A stretch of 7,893 nt of DNA from Nanobdellota archaeon (GTDB lineage: Archaea; Nanobdellota; Nanobdellia; Pacearchaeales; GW2011-AR1), in assembly GCA_018816205.1 (NCBI GenBank), contig JAHIWJ010000214.1:1-7893 (forward strand), given 5' to 3'. The translations under genes were made by a program, and so were the position numbers. Positions 1 to 5,075 of the stretch are shown piece after piece; position 1 is the first letter of the stretch; each line of letters opens with the position of its first letter. The notes beneath the pieces are model-generated. The model was not told the DNA's origin and did not search any database. It was given only the letters and a program-made list of their open reading frames with translations.

Positions 1-39
1 CCCCTTCCCAGAAACTGTTCTTTTCTTTATGTGAACCAT
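1..39 (-). CDS. 5' fragment of an unidentified gene running off the left edge
   Basis: The minus strand has an ATG at 39 followed by an open frame to the window edge, reading MVHIKKRTVSGKG. The support is the TATA-like sequence at 56-67, centred about 24 nt upstream, which is the spacing of a leaderless archaeal transcript and matches other genes in this window. Thirteen residues, basic in composition, are too few to name a family. It is most likely a real gene start, but a chance ATG next to an AT-rich stretch cannot be excluded. Confidence 0.45.
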   Translation of the reverse strand, partial: MVHIKKRTVSGKG

Positions 40-55
40 AGTTTACTTTATACCT

Positions 56-67
56 ACATATTTATAA
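56..67 (-). promoter_or_regulatory. TATA box of the left-edge gene
   Basis: The minus-strand sequence AATTTATAAATATG lies about 24 nt upstream of the ATG at 39 and predicts a transcript starting at or next to the start codon. This is archaeal box A logic, seen in sequence only. Confidence 0.45.
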
Positions 68-212
68 ATTTATCCATTATTAAAAAATGTAGGGATAATG
101 TCCACACGAGTAAACAGAAACTTTTTGAGTTGTGGGTGTTGCTTTTTTGAATAACTTCAGTTACTTAGAGAGGTAACCAAAGAATTACAGGAAGGGGCCA
201 GGGCGTAACTCA

Positions 213-713
213 TTATTTTTTAGCTAGCTTTCCCTTACATTCTGCAGAATTGAAGTCATCAGATGAAAAAGCACCGTTCCCCCAGTTTGCTAAAAGGGTT
301 GTTAGTTCGGCTGCATCAAATCGACAGATAGCAACGCCTTTATTTTCTCTGGCTTCCGCAGTGGCCTTTCTTTCTACTCGAATAATCTCTTTATCAGTAT
401 AACCTTCAGATTGTAGACTATTCTTTAACTCGTCAGTGAGTTTAACAGCGATATACTTATTATTAACATACAATTCGCATTTATTTTTGTAAGGCCTTAT
501 CTTCAATAATGTTCTTGTGATTATCTTCATTCCGAATAAGTCTATTGAAGTTGTAGACTGAACACTGCTCGTTACGCAGTTTGGTGCATTTTGTAAGAAA
601 CAATTAAAATCTTCTCCACAATTAATATTTTTACTCGATACAGTAGCTGATAAAATGGCCAATATAAAGATAGAAAATACAAAAAATAATCCCCAAGTAA
701 TCTCTTTCCGCAT
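213..713 (-). CDS. small exported or membrane-anchored six-cysteine protein, unknown function
   Basis: The 166-aa protein starts with two basic residues and a hydrophobic segment (about residues 7-25), followed by a Ser/Lys stretch. This is either an uncleaved N-terminal anchor or a signal peptide, so the rest should lie outside the cytoplasm. The outer part has six cysteines (32, 38, 46, 79, 130, 159) and no others, an even number that would suit three disulfides. The first three form a C-x5-C-x7-C cluster. The middle (about 60-115) looks like a mixed alpha/beta domain, and the C-terminus is Lys-rich. I recognise no enzyme motif. A TATA box 27 nt upstream fits a leaderless transcript starting at this ATG. 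It appears monocistronic. Function unknown; short Cys-rich exported proteins of this style are common in DPANN archaea (recollection, not checked). Confidence 0.8.
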   Translation of the reverse strand: MRKEITWGLFFVFSIFILAILSATVSSKNINCGEDFNCFLQNAPNCVTSSVQSTTSIDLFGMKIITRTLLKIRPYKNKCELYVNNKYIAVKLTDELKNSLQSEGYTDKEIIRVERKATAEARENKGVAICRFDAAELTTLLANWGNGAFSSDDFNSAECKGKLAKK

Positions 714-734
714 GAGTTTTACAAATTTAGAAGT

Positions 735-744
735 TATAAAAAGA
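735..744 (-). promoter_or_regulatory. TATA box of the six-cysteine protein gene
   Basis: The minus strand reads CTTTTTATAACTT here, about 27 nt before the ATG at 713. No Shine-Dalgarno sequence lies in between, so the transcript is probably leaderless. Confidence 0.55.
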
Positions 745-800
745 TTTCTATCGCAGAAAATATATTTTAAACTAAAGATTCAGCTATACTCGAGATTACC

Positions 801-817
801 TTAACTCCACGAGTTAA
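801..817. repeat. perfect 7-bp inverted repeat in the gap after tRNA-Ser
   Basis: TTAACTC and GAGTTAA are separated by CAC, making a 17-bp palindrome in the 714-912 intergenic region. It lies downstream of the tRNA gene and upstream of the exported-protein promoter. It could be a regulator site or a weak transcript-end hairpin, but no T-run follows on either strand. Nothing else in 714-912 looks like a gene. Confidence 0.4.
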
Positions 818-912
818 ATTCTCAAAACAGCTTTAATGCCTAACTTCCCTTCTCATAATTCCCAAGATGCAAACTCCGATATTTATGTCAATAAGTTAAC
901 GCTAAGGTTGAC

Positions 913-1076
913 CGCCCAGACCAGGAATCGAACCTGGAGATCCCGAAGGAAACCTGCTCACTCGATATCTTGTGCGTACAACTTTACTATTGTAGTTTTT
1001 GAAAGCCAGCGGAAAACTTTTTTCTAAAAAGTTTTTGCTTCTCGAGGCAGGCGCAGTGCCATTGTGCCATCTGGGC
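913..1076 (-). tRNA. tRNA-Ser(CGA), intron-containing
   Basis: Read on the minus strand, the gene has acceptor strand GCCCAGA (1076-1070) pairing perfectly with TCTGGGC (920-914), then discriminator G73 at 913 and no encoded CCA. The T-arm is CCAGG-TTCGATT-CCTGG (937-921). The anticodon stem CCTGC (1051-1047) pairs with GCAGG (957-953). The loop is C32 T33, anticodon C-G-A (1044-1042), G37, then an intron, then A38. The 15-nt variable region (952-938) folds as TCC-TTCG-GGA, the long variable arm of class II tRNAs. With discriminator G and anticodon CGA this identifies serine (UCG codons). The D-arm is minimal: a 3-bp stem G10-A12/T23-C25, with A14, G18, G19 and A21 present and a C13/C22 mismatch. 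Mature length without CCA is 82 nt. Confidence 0.93.
959..1040 (-). other. 82-nt tRNA intron at position 37/38 with bulge-helix-bulge
   Basis: The exon-intron joints form a canonical archaeal BHB. The central 4-bp helix pairs loop bases CTCG (1046-1043) with CGAG (964-961). The 5' bulge A36-G37-A is cut after G37, and the 3' bulge T-G-A is cut before A38. This is the substrate of the archaeal tRNA-splicing endonuclease at its standard 37/38 site. The intron also holds a perfect 10-bp hairpin, AAAACTTTTT/AAAAAGTTTT with loop AGA, near its 5' end (about 1014-1036). No protein is encoded in it. Confidence 0.88.
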
Positions 1077-1127
1077 TTCTATGTTTCAGATGGTGCAAGA
1101 ACGTCAGTTCTGTGTGCCATCTGGGCT
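1063..1127 (-). repeat. 15-bp direct repeat: tRNA 5' end duplicated in its leader
   Basis: The minus-strand sequence AGCCCAGATGGCACA occurs at 1077-1063, where it is the true tRNA 5' end, and again exactly at 1127-1113, 50 bp upstream. The upstream copy starts where the TATA box at 1146-1155 would place the transcription start (about 1125), so the primary transcript probably begins with this copy. Confidence 0.85.
1087..1123. other. leader hairpin overlapping the duplicated tRNA 5' end
   Basis: CAGATGG (1087-1093) pairs with CCATCTG (1117-1123), and an inner AGAAC/GTTCT stem (1098-1102 with 1107-1111) encloses loop GTCA. On the tRNA strand, the central CCATCTG can pair with the CAGATGG of either the upstream copy or the genuine tRNA 5' end, so two folds exclude each other. 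No T-run follows, so it does not look like a terminator. Confidence 0.6.
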
Positions 1128-1145
1128 AAAACCCCTAAAATTCCA

Positions 1146-1162
1146 TTATTTATAAGGTTTAA
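1146..1162 (-). promoter_or_regulatory. tRNA-Ser promoter (BRE plus TATA box)
   Basis: The minus strand reads TTAAACC then TTATAAATAA, a BRE-like element followed by a TATA box centred near 1151. The predicted start is about 1125, 50 nt upstream of the mature tRNA 5' end. The mobile element's target duplication begins at 1163, directly upstream of the BRE. Confidence 0.65.
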
Positions 1163-1170
1163 CGTTTCAG
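1163..1170. repeat. left 8-bp target site duplication
   Basis: CGTTTCAG directly abuts the left terminal inverted repeat and recurs at 5337-5344 abutting the right one. Adjacent bases extend the visible direct repeat to ACGTTTCAGTA because the element's terminal bases happen to match the flanks, so 6, 8 or 10 bp are all formally possible. Eight is preferred because IS6-type transposases make 8-bp duplications. Confidence 0.8.
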
Positions 1171-1183
1171 TACATTGTAAAGT
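1171..1183 (+). repeat. left terminal inverted repeat
   Basis: TACATTGTAAAGT is the perfect inverse of 5324-5336. It resembles the general IS6-family end pattern (CACTGTT-like core followed by AAAG), but only loosely. Confidence 0.82.
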
Positions 1184-1211
1184 AAAAGGGACTTAATTGG
1201 TTCAAAAAAAT

Positions 1212-2003
1212 TTAAACGAAATCTTTCAACGGCGAAGTTTTACCTAATCTCTCTTTTCCTATCTTACAAAACTCTGGATTTATTTCTATGCTTATGCTGT
1301 GTCTGTCTAATTCTTTCGCAACCGCCGAAGTTGTGAAACTTCCTCCGAAGGGGTCAAGAACTAAATCGCCTTTCTTAGAACTTGCTTTAACAAATATCTT
1401 AATCAGGTCGGGCGGTAATTGGCAAGGATGAGCGGTTTTTTCTTTGCTTACATTTTTAACAAGGTTGAACTGAAAAACATCATAGGGCGTTTTTCCTTTG
1501 CTCCCATTCTTTAATCTCTCTAAAATTCTTTTGTCGTTTGGATTTCTATATGGCTCTGCAATTTCATCTTTATTGAATGTCTTTGGTTTATCTCCTTTGA
1601 CATAAAATAAAATTGAGTGTTGGCTTCTTGTAAAATTAGTCGGCGACATCCCAGTATTAACTGGATAATGCCAAGTCATCCAACGTTTAAAGGTTAATTT
1701 ATCATCGAGAAAAGGCATAAGATAGGCGTTGTTTTCTGGATAATTAAACAAATACAATGCTCCGCCATCTTTCAGAACTCTTACACATTCTTCTAACCAT
1801 TTCTCACACCAATCAATATAATTCTCTTTCTTTAATCTGTCTTTATATTTTCCATAATCTTTGCCAATGTTAAACGGCGGGTCGGTTAAAACCAAATCCA
1901 CACTTTCAGCTTCTAATTTTCTCAATTCCTCAATACAATCACCACAAATAATTTTATGTTCTGTCGCCATCTTTTCTCTATAAAATATCTTGTTGTTCTT
2001 CAT
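1212..2003 (-). CDS. DNA methyltransferase, N4-cytosine/N6-adenine type (beta-class order)
   Basis: The 263-aa protein carries catalytic motif IV DPPF at 41-44 near the N-terminus, and motif X/I material at the C-terminus: HPCQLP (192-197), then VLDPFGGSFTT (215-225), the SAM-binding loop, with an acidic motif II (SIEINPE). Catalytic motif first, target-recognition region in the middle (about 100-190) and SAM loop last is the beta-class arrangement. It transfers a methyl group from SAM to an exocyclic amino group of A or C in a short DNA sequence, which cannot be predicted here. The SAM loop has Phe where GSGTT normally has Gly. No restriction endonuclease is recognisable nearby, so it looks like an orphan. 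It begins 2 nt after the transposase stop and is probably on the same transcript. An internal ATG at 1970 (MATEHK) is also a plausible start. Confidence 0.93.
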   Translation of the reverse strand: MKNNKIFYREKMATEHKIICGDCIEELRKLEAESVDLVLTDPPFNIGKDYGKYKDRLKKENYIDWCEKWLEECVRVLKDGGALYLFNYPENNAYLMPFLDDKLTFKRWMTWHYPVNTGMSPTNFTRSQHSILFYVKGDKPKTFNKDEIAEPYRNPNDKRILERLKNGSKGKTPYDVFQFNLVKNVSKEKTAHPCQLPPDLIKIFVKASSKKGDLVLDPFGGSFTTSAVAKELDRHSISIEINPEFCKIGKERLGKTSPLKDFV

Positions 2004-2005
2004 TT

Positions 2006-2926
2006 TTATATGTTTTGTGTTGAAAGTTTAATTAATCCCAACCATCTATTTTTTTCGTTCTCCAAAATTAAAGCCAATTCAGGAATAGCCAATTCATAAG
2101 GACAGCATTTAATTTGCTGGTGCTTTGTTATGAAGTTGTAATAAATCTCCCAACCTTTCATTATGGCGTTTGCCGAATTGATAGAACCATGAAAGCCACG
2201 CAGGACTTTTGTTCTTGCTCTTACGTTGTTATGCAATCTTTCAATCGGATAATTAAACGTCTCGTCTTTTTCCGAAACGATAACTTTATTGTGAAAAACA
2301 TTGTATCTCTTTAGTTGTTTGTTATAACCCCAGACCTTCTTAATCACTTTTCCGTAAGCATTCCAGCCGTCAGTTGTAGCCATCTGAATTTGGTTGTCTG
2401 TCCTTTCTTTTATTCTCTTGACTACCGCTTTGATGTTCTGGCTACCTCTTGTTTTAGAATACTCTGAGGAAATCATAAACTTTGTTTCTGGGTCTATGCT
2501 GTCAATAAAAAAGTTCTTCTCTACTCCGAGTTTAGCTTTATGTGATTTTCTTCTATGAAATTCAATCTCGTCAATCTGTGCCTCTCCTCCAACATTAACT
2601 TTTAACTTGTTAGTGAATTTGCTTATCATCTTAGAATATTTGACTACCCAATTATAGACGCTCATTTGCGAGGCGTTATGTGGATGAAAGATAGCTAAAT
2701 GTTCTTGGACTTTTCTTGTGCTTACTCCTCTATAAAATAAATCCACGCTTTGAGTTATTTTAGTTGGTGTATTTCTCATTCGGAAAAAGCCATCGTCTAA
2801 GGCAAAACAAGAATTACATGATTTGCATTTATACCGTTGTATCTCTCCTCTGTTCTCAGTTTTTCTCTTGCACCATTTGATTGTTTCTTTGCTCTTACAA
2901 TGAGGGCAGGTTATTTTGTTTTCCAT
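2006..2926 (-). CDS. DDE transposase with N-terminal zinc ribbon, IS6/IS240-like
   Basis: From the ATG at 2926 the protein has 306 aa. It opens with a zinc ribbon (C7, C10, C34, C37), followed by a helix-turn-helix-like region (about 65-98). The RNase H-fold core follows, with likely catalytic residues D119 (QIDE), D186 (TTDGWNAY) and E229 (IERLHNN), and a C-terminal YYNFITKHQ block typical of IS6/IS240-type and related transposases. It should cut and join the element's ends. IS1595-like families also combine a zinc ribbon with 8-bp duplications, so the family is less certain than the function. An in-frame ATG at 2986 would add 20 residues, but those bases are the operator/TATA region. The 2926 start sits 25 nt from a TATA box and 14 nt from an operator centre, exactly as in the AbrB-like gene, and is preferred. 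No frameshift is visible. Confidence 0.9.
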   Translation of the reverse strand: MENKITCPHCKSKETIKWCKRKTENRGEIQRYKCKSCNSCFALDDGFFRMRNTPTKITQSVDLFYRGVSTRKVQEHLAIFHPHNASQMSVYNWVVKYSKMISKFTNKLKVNVGGEAQIDEIEFHRRKSHKAKLGVEKNFFIDSIDPETKFMISSEYSKTRGSQNIKAVVKRIKERTDNQIQMATTDGWNAYGKVIKKVWGYNKQLKRYNVFHNKVIVSEKDETFNYPIERLHNNVRARTKVLRGFHGSINSANAIMKGWEIYYNFITKHQQIKCCPYELAIPELALILENEKNRWLGLIKLSTQNI

Positions 2927-2933
2927 ATATCTC

Positions 2934-2971
2934 TTCGGTATCCGAACTATATAAACATTTCGGTATCCGAA
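2934..2971 (-). promoter_or_regulatory. transposase promoter: TATA box between two palindromic operators
   Basis: TTCGGTATCCGAA occurs at 2934-2946 and again, identically, at 2959-2971, centres 25 bp apart (about 2.4 helical turns). The stretch between them contains the minus-strand TATA box GTTTATATAG (2947-2956), 25 nt from the ATG at 2926. A protein bound at either site would block TBP/TFB or RNA polymerase, so repression is the natural reading. The same pair with the same spacing occurs at 4875-4912. Confidence 0.8.
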
Positions 2972-3014
2972 TATATACGTTACCAAAGATTTAAAAGTGA
3001 CACACCTTTATACA

Positions 3015-3033
3015 TTAAAGTAGCACACTTTAA
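3015..3033 (+). promoter_or_regulatory. inverted repeat, candidate operator of the RHH gene
   Basis: TTAAAGT and ACTTTAA flank AGCAC in a perfect 7-bp inverted repeat directly before the Shine-Dalgarno site. TATA-like sequences lie at 2990-2997 and 3007-3013. The position between TATA box and start codon suits autorepression by the ribbon-helix-helix product. CACAC is also repeated nearby (3001 and 3024). Confidence 0.5.
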
Positions 3034-3043
3034 GAGGAAAAGA

Positions 3044-3202
3044 ATGCCATCTGAACAAAGAATAGTAGCATACCTTGATAATGACGATTGGGAACTCTGG
3101 GAAAAAGCATTAGAAAAATATAATCTCGGAGAATCAAAATTACTCAAAGAGATAGTTCACGCTTGGCTCTTTTCAAATAAATTACAACTATTGGACAAAT
3201 GA
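3044..3202 (+). CDS. ribbon-helix-helix DNA-binding protein, 52 aa
   Basis: The 52-aa product has the size and pattern of a CopG/Arc-type ribbon-helix-helix unit: a short strand (QRIVAYL), a first helix (about 13-26), a NLGES turn, and a second helix (about 31-47). Such proteins bind DNA as dimers, commonly repressing their own operon. The start at 3044 is chosen because GAGG lies 6 nt upstream and an inverted repeat precedes it; the open frame extends upstream to 2837, but that would run through the transposase promoter. The stop overlaps the next gene's ATG (ATGA), so the two are translationally coupled. It diverges from the transposase operon and may regulate it or its own gene. Residue-level specificity cannot be read. 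Confidence 0.75.
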   Translation: MPSEQRIVAYLDNDDWELWEKALEKYNLGESKLLKEIVHAWLFSNKLQLLDK

Positions 3203-3438
3203 CTTCACAACTTCAATTTCAGGAATTATGGAATCTAAAATATAACGAACTATTTAGAGAATTAAGTGTTTTTGTAAAAGAATGGGAAAAAACAAAAAAA
3301 TGCAAATGCAAAAATCCAGAATGCAATCATTATCAGAAAGAGAAATGGAAAAGATACGGCACAAGAATAGACGAGCTATTTGACAGTTCTTTGAAAATGA
3401 ACGCAGTTTCCTTTATTTGTGCATTCAAAGAGAATTAA
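3199..3438 (+). CDS. small Cys/His protein, unknown function, 79 aa
   Basis: The start codon overlaps the RHH stop codon (ATGA), a strong sign of an operon. The protein is mainly helical and charged, with a compact metal-site candidate C-K-C-x4-C-x-H at residues 35-43, followed by another helix. The single cluster could bind one zinc ion. I do not recognise the family. It may be a partner of the RHH protein, as in toxin-antitoxin or repressor-accessory pairs, but nothing in the sequence shows toxin activity. Its last 14 bases overlap the end of the convergent 325-aa gene. Confidence 0.65.
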   Translation: MTSQLQFQELWNLKYNELFRELSVFVKEWEKTKKCKCKNPECNHYQKEKWKRYGTRIDELFDSSLKMNAVSFICAFKEN

Positions 3439-4402
3439 AGACTGCTATCTCGTTTTGTATTTCTGAGAGAATGATTTGGGGGTTTGTTATTCTGGCGAAG
3501 TTTTCATAATTCGTGTTCAGTTCAACTATGCTGAATGCAGAACAAGGAACGCTGTCTTTTCTTTGTAATCCATAATCGTGAATGCTTTGAGCGAGGGTAT
3601 TTGTCGGAACAATCACGCATGGGTCGTTAGAGCAAGTTGATGCGAGAACATATTTGAATCCTTTAATCACTTCTAAAGCCGTCGGTGGAACCTGATAAAA
3701 GCCCAACCGTGTATTAAATCCTGTAACATCATATCCTAACCAATAGTAATAAAGCGGATTCAACGACCCGCCACTTGCTTTTTTGTTCAATAAAGAAATC
3801 CACCTCAACATTCCGTCATTCGTTCTACCCTGTATGAAAACAAATTTATCTTTATTGTTTTTTGTCGGTATTCTGTTGATAAAATAGACCGTCTGATGTT
3901 TTTTTGTGAGAGCATCAAGATACAGATTAACAAAGTCCTTTAAGTTAGTGTTATGGTCAAGAACATACTCGTAATCAGAGCCGAATTTATTTATCGCCCA
4001 GTTTAACAGCTGACTAAATTCTTTGTGTAAATTATGCCGAAAAAATAATCTTATCGGACTTAATCCTATATCTGCTTGGGCTTCACATAACAACCTGAAA
4101 TCCGCAGATGTTATTTTTCTGCTTGCAATACCCCTGACGCTTAAAATTATTTTTTTGTTTGGATATTTCTGCACTATTTTTTTAGATTTGGCAACAAACT
4201 TATTATATTTGTCTTGGTCATGCAAATAATCAATACTCCCTAAAAGAATTTCATAAAAATTAGTTTTGTAGTCTGGCACTTCCGAATGATTTAAGTTCGT
4301 CGTCGTAATTGCATGACGTGGAGAAGTCATATTACCTAAAGAACCGAATGTTAAATCTAACTTCCTCATTCCGCCCATTGTTTGTAAAGATGTTATGTTC
4401 AT
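3425..4402 (-). CDS. unknown 325-aa cargo protein, alpha/beta fold suspected
   Basis: No family is recognised. The sequence alternates hydrophobic strands with helices, e.g. strands near KLDLTFGS, KIILSVRG, PIRLFFRH, YEYVLDHN, TVYFINRI, KFVFIQGR and YYWLGYDV. That regular alternation over about 250 residues would suit a TIM-barrel-like fold (inference). Polar residues at strand ends (RG, RH, DHN, QGRTN, GYD) could line an active site. A Cys-bearing stretch, STCSNDPC, lies in the C-terminal third. There is no signal peptide or membrane helix. It starts 7 nt after the 70-aa gene and is probably co-transcribed with it. No Shine-Dalgarno is visible, and internal Mets at residues 9 and 12 are alternative starts. 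As the second largest cargo gene after nothing but itself in the element, it probably provides the carried trait; endonuclease, nucleobase-modifying and anti-invasion roles are all unproven. Confidence 0.8.
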   Translation of the reverse strand: MNITSLQTMGGMRKLDLTFGSLGNMTSPRHAITTTNLNHSEVPDYKTNFYEILLGSIDYLHDQDKYNKFVAKSKKIVQKYPNKKIILSVRGIASRKITSADFRLLCEAQADIGLSPIRLFFRHNLHKEFSQLLNWAINKFGSDYEYVLDHNTNLKDFVNLYLDALTKKHQTVYFINRIPTKNNKDKFVFIQGRTNDGMLRWISLLNKKASGGSLNPLYYYWLGYDVTGFNTRLGFYQVPPTALEVIKGFKYVLASTCSNDPCVIVPTNTLAQSIHDYGLQRKDSVPCSAFSIVELNTNYENFARITNPQIILSEIQNEIAVFNSL

Positions 4403-4409
4403 TTTAGTT

Positions 4410-4622
4410 TCACTTTGAGAGTTCCTGTATGAGCAATGTTGCTCCGATGCCGATAATAATGCCGAGAGTCATTTTGTCAAAATCTTTAATTTCGTTTTTT
4501 ACGACTTTTTGCGTTTCAGCAGTTAAGCTACCTATTCCATTCATGGCAAGTAGTTGCCTCGCTTCCTTCACTCTTTCAAACTCCTGCTCTGGAATCTTGA
4601 TTGTTTTCATTTCGGTTGCCAT
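4410..4622 (-). CDS. 70-aa membrane-anchored small protein
   Basis: The N-terminal part reads TIKIPEQEFERVKEARQLL, a beta strand followed by an amphipathic helix, resembling the start of RHH/VapB-type antitoxin-like proteins. A charged middle follows, and then a C-terminal hydrophobic segment (about 51-67, MTLGIIIGIGATLLIQEL) that should span the membrane, leaving a very short tail. It would be a tail-anchored protein with its main part in the cytoplasm. It is the first gene of a two-gene unit with the 325-aa protein and may anchor or regulate it. A TATA box about 30 nt upstream supports this start. Function unknown. Confidence 0.68.
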   Translation of the reverse strand: MATEMKTIKIPEQEFERVKEARQLLAMNGIGSLTAETQKVVKNEIKDFDKMTLGIIIGIGATLLIQELSK

Positions 4623-4648
4623 TTTTACACTTTGGAGAATACATACTA

Positions 4649-4658
4649 CTATATAAAC
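4649..4658 (-). promoter_or_regulatory. TATA box of the 70-aa/325-aa operon
   Basis: The minus strand reads GTTTATATAGTAG, almost the same core as the transposase TATA box, about 30 nt before the ATG at 4622. No TTCGG-N3-CCGAA operator flanks it, so this unit appears outside the shared control. Confidence 0.55.
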
Positions 4659-4708
4659 TTTGCGGAAATCATCATCAAAAAATTTGGTTACCTAAGAAAC
4701 AATAAGAT

Positions 4709-4867
4709 TTATTCTCTCTCAATGATTATCTTCTCTTTCTGCGTTGTCGCCTTTAACTTTTTGCCCTTTAACTTAGATTCTTCAACGACATTCTTCGGCA
4801 AATTTATCCTGTAACGATAATATTTCTTTCCTTTAACCTCTTTATCAAATGCTTCTAAAATCTTCAT
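4709..4867 (-). CDS. AbrB-like (swapped-hairpin) protein, 52 aa, candidate autorepressor
   Basis: A 52-aa protein starts at MKILEAFDKE. Its core, YRYRINLPKNVVEESKLKGKK followed by a short KIIIE strand, matches the AbrB/SpoVT pattern: a strand ending in LPK, a short helix, a Gly-Lys-Lys turn and a closing hydrophobic strand. Such domains form swapped-hairpin dimers that bind DNA. The start is fixed by a TATA box about 26 nt upstream with no Shine-Dalgarno. The promoter is bracketed by two TTCGG-N3-CCGAA-type sites in the same geometry as the transposase promoter. A plausible reading is that this protein represses its own gene and the transposase operon, although the regulator could instead be the RHH protein. 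Confidence 0.75.
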   Translation of the reverse strand: MKILEAFDKEVKGKKYYRYRINLPKNVVEESKLKGKKLKATTQKEKIIIERE

Positions 4868-4874
4868 AGAAAAA

Positions 4875-4912
4875 TTAGGTATCCGAAGTTTTTAAACCGT
4901 TCGGTTTCCGAA
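4875..4912 (-). promoter_or_regulatory. AbrB-like gene promoter between two palindromic operators
   Basis: TTAGGTATCCGAA (4875-4887) and TTCGGTTTCCGAA (4900-4912) each differ by one base from the transposase operator. Their centres are 25 bp apart, with the minus-strand TATA sequence GGTTTAAAAAC between them. The nearer centre is 14 bp from the ATG at 4867. All three distances equal those at the transposase promoter. The site overlaps the space just after the zinc-finger gene's stop codon (4916). Confidence 0.8.
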
Positions 4913-4915
4913 TTT

Positions 4916-5074
4916 CTAAAATCCTATTTCCTTTAATCCCCGTTCTAACTCTTTGTCTGCTTCTTTATCATAAATTTTGTAACATTTCTTACTACAAAAG
5001 AAAGTGTTGTATCCTTCAACAGCTTTTTTCAAGTTTATTTCTTTTCTGCATTTACAACATTTTACTTTTTCCAT
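4916..5074 (-). CDS. 52-aa zinc-finger protein
   Basis: A short protein beginning MEKVKCCKCRKEI has two metal-binding pairs: C-C-x2-C at residues 6-9 and C-S-x2-C about 18 residues later (FFCSKKCYKIY). This gives a four-cysteine treble-clef or MYM/TRASH-like finger followed by a charged helix. It probably binds nucleic acid or another protein. It begins one base after the coiled-coil gene's stop codon, so the two are on one transcript. Too short to be assigned to a named family. Confidence 0.68.
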   Translation of the reverse strand: MEKVKCCKCRKEINLKKAVEGYNTFFCSKKCYKIYDKEADKELERGLKEIGF

Positions 5075-5075
5075 T

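Noticed and set aside
1..212. CCCCTTCC at the left edge and GGAAGGGG at about 191 as paired repeats
   Set aside because: Short, low-complexity match with no supporting structure; part of it lies in the putative coding start. Nothing else was found in 68-212.
1087..1123. Leader hairpin as a transcription terminator or H/ACA or C/D box RNA
   Set aside because: No T-run on either side and no convincing ACA, C or D boxes at the required positions.
836..1196. Two overlapping plus-strand open frames (836-1027 and 999-1196)
   Set aside because: They run antisense through the tRNA-Ser gene, its intron and leader, have no protein-like composition and no start signals.
2837..3043. N-terminal extension of the RHH gene from an ATG at 2837
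   Set aside because: It would translate the transposase 5' end and promoter/operators in antisense. The start at 3044 has a Shine-Dalgarno site and gives a complete RHH-size protein.
4429..4814. Plus-strand open frames at 4429-4656 and 4554-4814
   Set aside because: They lie antisense to the 70-aa gene, its promoter and the AbrB-like gene, all of which have better family or promoter support.
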